A stretch of DNA of 8,796 bases from SVEL01 sp964573715 (lineage in GTDB: Bacteria > Bacillota > Clostridia > Lachnospirales > Lachnospiraceae). The notes beneath the pieces were generated by a model that was not told the origin of the DNA, did not search any database, and worked only from the letters and a program-made list of their open reading frames with translations. Positions 7,225 through 8,796 of the stretch are shown piece after piece. The translations under genes and the position numbers were made by a program. The first letter of the stretch is position 1. Each line of letters opens with the position of its first letter. Location of the stretch: the NCBI GenBank assembly GCA_964573715.1, contig CAZNKR010000062.1, positions 1-8,796 of the forward strand, given 5' to 3'.

Positions 7225-8382
7225 GCTGAGCTAATAATCGATAAGAATTATTATAATAAACTTGATATAGAAGGCTTTTCAAAAATGATGAGCTCTCCTT
7301 CATATTGCTATAAATTCTATTGGCTTGAAGCAATTGTACAGCTGATATCTGCGAATAGAACAGAGGCTACATATGATGAAATTATAAATAAAATGATTGC
7401 AAATGCTTGGTTCCCTGTTCAGGAATATCATATCCATTTAAGCGGGATTTATGGAGATGGAGATGTAAAGGATAATCTTGAAAAAGCAGTTTCTAGATTA
7501 TATGAACTAACTCAGTTACCAAGTAATGCTAATGAAATACAGATTATGAACAAATTAGCTGAGCTTTCTGATGATAAGGAGCTACATTCATATAAGACGG
7601 AACTTACAAAAAATGTTCCATACAAAGCCTTGTCAGGGTTTGCAAATAAAGGAACGGAAAAGATAAATCTGGAGAGTAGTGCCGGTAGAATGATAGCTTA
7701 CTATAATAAGCTTAGTGGTTCAGAACTCTTGCTGCCATATACATTTGGTGATGATAAAAGTTTGAAAAAGGTTGTCACATTCAATGATGGCTGGATTCAG
7801 ATGATTCAAGATAATATGGTCTCAATTATTGGATGGATAAAGTATGAGAAGATTAAGTGGTTGCAGAATAATAACCCAGAAGTCCCGGGGATTGTATATA
7901 AATTAGCTCAAGATGATGAGAAAGCAAGAAAGCTGGATAATGTAAGAAAACTTTGGGATGCAATCCTTGAAATACGTCCGGTAAAAAATGTATTTATGGA
8001 TGGTGACATAAACAGAGAAAGTTATGCAGTAGATCACTTTATTCCAAGAAACTTTGTCATGAATGATGAGTTGTGGAATTTAATGCCGATGGATCCAATC
8101 CAGAATATAAAGAAAAATAAGAAGCTTCCGGTGTGGGAAGATTATTTTGGTCAGTTTGCAAATAATCAATTTATGATGTATGAAATGATATTTGAAAAAC
8201 CAGGATTACTAAAGCTGTATAAGCAATGTTATAAAGACAATTTGCATTCAATTTGGGCTGTACAGGAATTATATCGAAAAGGAAACTCTGCTGATGAGTT
8301 TATGTGCATCTTGGATAAAAATATGCATCCTGTATATGACTCTGCAAGAAGGCAAGGGTATGATATTTGGAATGTTTCATAA
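7222..8382 (+). CDS. HNH endonuclease-like protein
   Basis: Predicted cytoplasmic protein of 386 residues with an HNH (beta-beta-alpha metal) nuclease motif near its C-terminal third. Val270-Asp271-His272-Phe-Ile-Pro supplies the first catalytic His, followed by Asp283-Glu-Leu-Trp285-Asn286-Leu and then Asn295 with Lys300-Lys-Leu-Pro303. This matches the pattern 'vDHfIPws...lWNL.P....N..Ks..LP' found in HNH proteins of restriction and defence loci. The usual CxxC zinc knuckles before and after are absent, so the fold would not be zinc-stapled. The N-terminal 250 residues have no domain I can name; they are mixed helical with several Trp and Tyr residues and include VPYKALSGF at 132-140. Likely activity is metal-dependent DNA cleavage or nicking; target unknown. 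It starts at TTG, 29 bases after the HTH gene, and ends 12 bases before the MazG-like gene. Confidence 0.85.
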   Translation: MAELIIDKNYYNKLDIEGFSKMMSSPSYCYKFYWLEAIVQLISANRTEATYDEIINKMIANAWFPVQEYHIHLSGIYGDGDVKDNLEKAVSRLYELTQLPSNANEIQIMNKLAELSDDKELHSYKTELTKNVPYKALSGFANKGTEKINLESSAGRMIAYYNKLSGSELLLPYTFGDDKSLKKVVTFNDGWIQMIQDNMVSIIGWIKYEKIKWLQNNNPEVPGIVYKLAQDDEKARKLDNVRKLWDAILEIRPVKNVFMDGDINRESYAVDHFIPRNFVMNDELWNLMPMDPIQNIKKNKKLPVWEDYFGQFANNQFMMYEMIFEKPGLLKLYKQCYKDNLHSIWAVQELYRKGNSADEFMCILDKNMHPVYDSARRQGYDIWNVS

Positions 8383-8394
8383 GGGGGCGACACA

Positions 8395-8712
8395 ATGAAG
8401 GTGTATAACAAATTAGTTCGAGATAAGATACCTGAAATAATAGAAGCTGATGGCAAGGAATGTAAGACTCGTATCTTATCCAATGATGAGTATATTGCTG
8501 CACTTGAAGCAAAGCTGAATGAAGAAGTTGCTGAGTATCAAGTAGATAAAAACCTTGAAGAGATGGCAGATGTGCTTGAAGTACTTCAGGCAATATGCAC
8601 TGCAAGAGGGTATTCAATGGATGAATTAGAGGCTATGAGAGCTAAGAAGGCTGAAAAACGCGGTGGATTCAGAGAGAAGATATTTTTAGAGTATGTGGAG
8701 GAGAAAATGTAG
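8395..8712 (+). CDS. MazG-like nucleotide pyrophosphohydrolase (phosphoribosyl-ATP pyrophosphohydrolase-like)
   Basis: This encodes 105 residues of the all-alpha NTP pyrophosphohydrolase (MazG/HisE/dUTPase) superfamily. The opening NKLVRDKIPEII is typical of a small single-domain subgroup often annotated as phosphoribosyl-ATP pyrophosphohydrolase. The metal-binding signature is complete: Glu44-x-x-Glu47 and Glu56-x-x-Asp59, followed by KRGGF at 88-92. Enzymes of this fold cleave nucleoside triphosphates to monophosphate and pyrophosphate. The substrate cannot be read from the sequence, and there are no his genes nearby, so histidine synthesis is unlikely. The ribosome site AAGGGGGCG overlaps the stop of the HNH gene and ATG follows after about six bases, indicating coupled translation. 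In this operon it could alter the nucleotide pool or clear modified nucleotides. Confidence 0.93.
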   Translation: MKVYNKLVRDKIPEIIEADGKECKTRILSNDEYIAALEAKLNEEVAEYQVDKNLEEMADVLEVLQAICTARGYSMDELEAMRAKKAEKRGGFREKIFLEYVEEKM

Positions 8713-8715
8713 ATG
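8697..8715 (+). promoter_or_regulatory. Strong ribosome binding site for the last, truncated gene
   Basis: GGAGGAG at 8697-8703 lies inside the last codons of the MazG-like gene and nine bases before ATG 8713, which directly follows that gene's TAG. The spacing and strength argue that the short open frame at the window edge is a genuine, translationally coupled gene. Confidence 0.7.
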
Positions 8716-8796
8716 GCAGAATGTATATATTCAAACAGTGTTAGGAAGCTTTACACTCAAATACTCTGGTTCTGTAATCAACAGTTCATTTTGAAT
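8713..8796 (+). CDS. N-terminal start of an unrecognised sixth operon gene (partial, cut by window end)
   Basis: ATG 8713 follows the stop codon of the MazG-like gene without a gap, and the frame stays open for all 28 codons to the window edge. The peptide begins MAECIYSNSVRKLYTQIL and continues with an aromatic and Cys-containing stretch ending FILN; it looks like a cytoplasmic helical start without a signal peptide. It has a strong ribosome site (GGAGGAG, nine bases upstream). Too little is visible to name a family. Its position makes it part of the operon and possibly its main missing component. Confidence 0.65.
   Translation, partial: MAECIYSNSVRKLYTQILWFCNQQFILN

Noticed and set aside
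8229..8617. Two overlapping minus-strand frames opposite the HNH and MazG-like genes
   Set aside because: They overlap each other and two clear + strand genes with intact motifs. Their Ser/Leu/His-rich products are typical of antisense readings of helical proteins.
8395..8712. HisE (histidine biosynthesis phosphoribosyl-ATP pyrophosphatase)
   Set aside because: The fold is shared, but the NKLVRDKIPEII opening and lack of any histidine gene nearby fit a MazG-like accessory enzyme better.
1..8796. CRISPR array, tRNA, rRNA, insertion sequence or transposase
   Set aside because: I saw no spaced direct repeats, no cloverleaf-like sequence, no transposase motif and no terminal repeats with target duplication on either strand.

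Overview
The base composition (A+T-rich), heavy AGA use for arginine, GGAGG-type ribosome binding sites and occasional TTG starts point to a low-GC Firmicute, most likely a clostridial/Lachnospiraceae-type gut anaerobe. This is inferred from sequence style; no marker gene fixes the taxon. All supported genes are on the + strand.

Left edge (1-890): the last 42 codons of an unrecognised gene, then a small DUF6933-type protein (202-720). A 170-base gap follows. It holds a perfect 14-bp inverted repeat (725-770) and a near-consensus sigma-A promoter (TTGAAA, 17 bp, TATAAT at 822-850) that can drive everything downstream.

Operon (about 857 to beyond 8796): six tightly packed co-oriented genes with gaps of 23, 45, 29, 12 and 0 bases. 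In order: (1) a large UvrD/HelD-like superfamily 1 helicase with an inserted PD-(D/E)XK-like nuclease block, two four-cysteine zinc ribbons and a C-terminal RecQ-type RQC winged helix; (2) a RecQ-family superfamily 2 helicase with RQC and HRDC domains plus unusual acidic N-terminal and SANT/Myb-like C-terminal extensions; (3) a 59-residue MerR/excisionase-like helix-turn-helix protein; (4) an HNH endonuclease-like protein; (5) a MazG-like nucleotide pyrophosphohydrolase; (6) the first 28 codons of a further gene running off the window.

Two helicases of different superfamilies, two putative nucleases, a DNA-binding regulator and a nucleotide-hydrolysing enzyme under one promoter look like an accessory DNA-processing module, plausibly an anti-phage or anti-plasmid defence cassette. 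The defence role is inference. I do not recognise this gene order as a named system. The right-hand end of the operon lies outside the window, so its full content is unknown.
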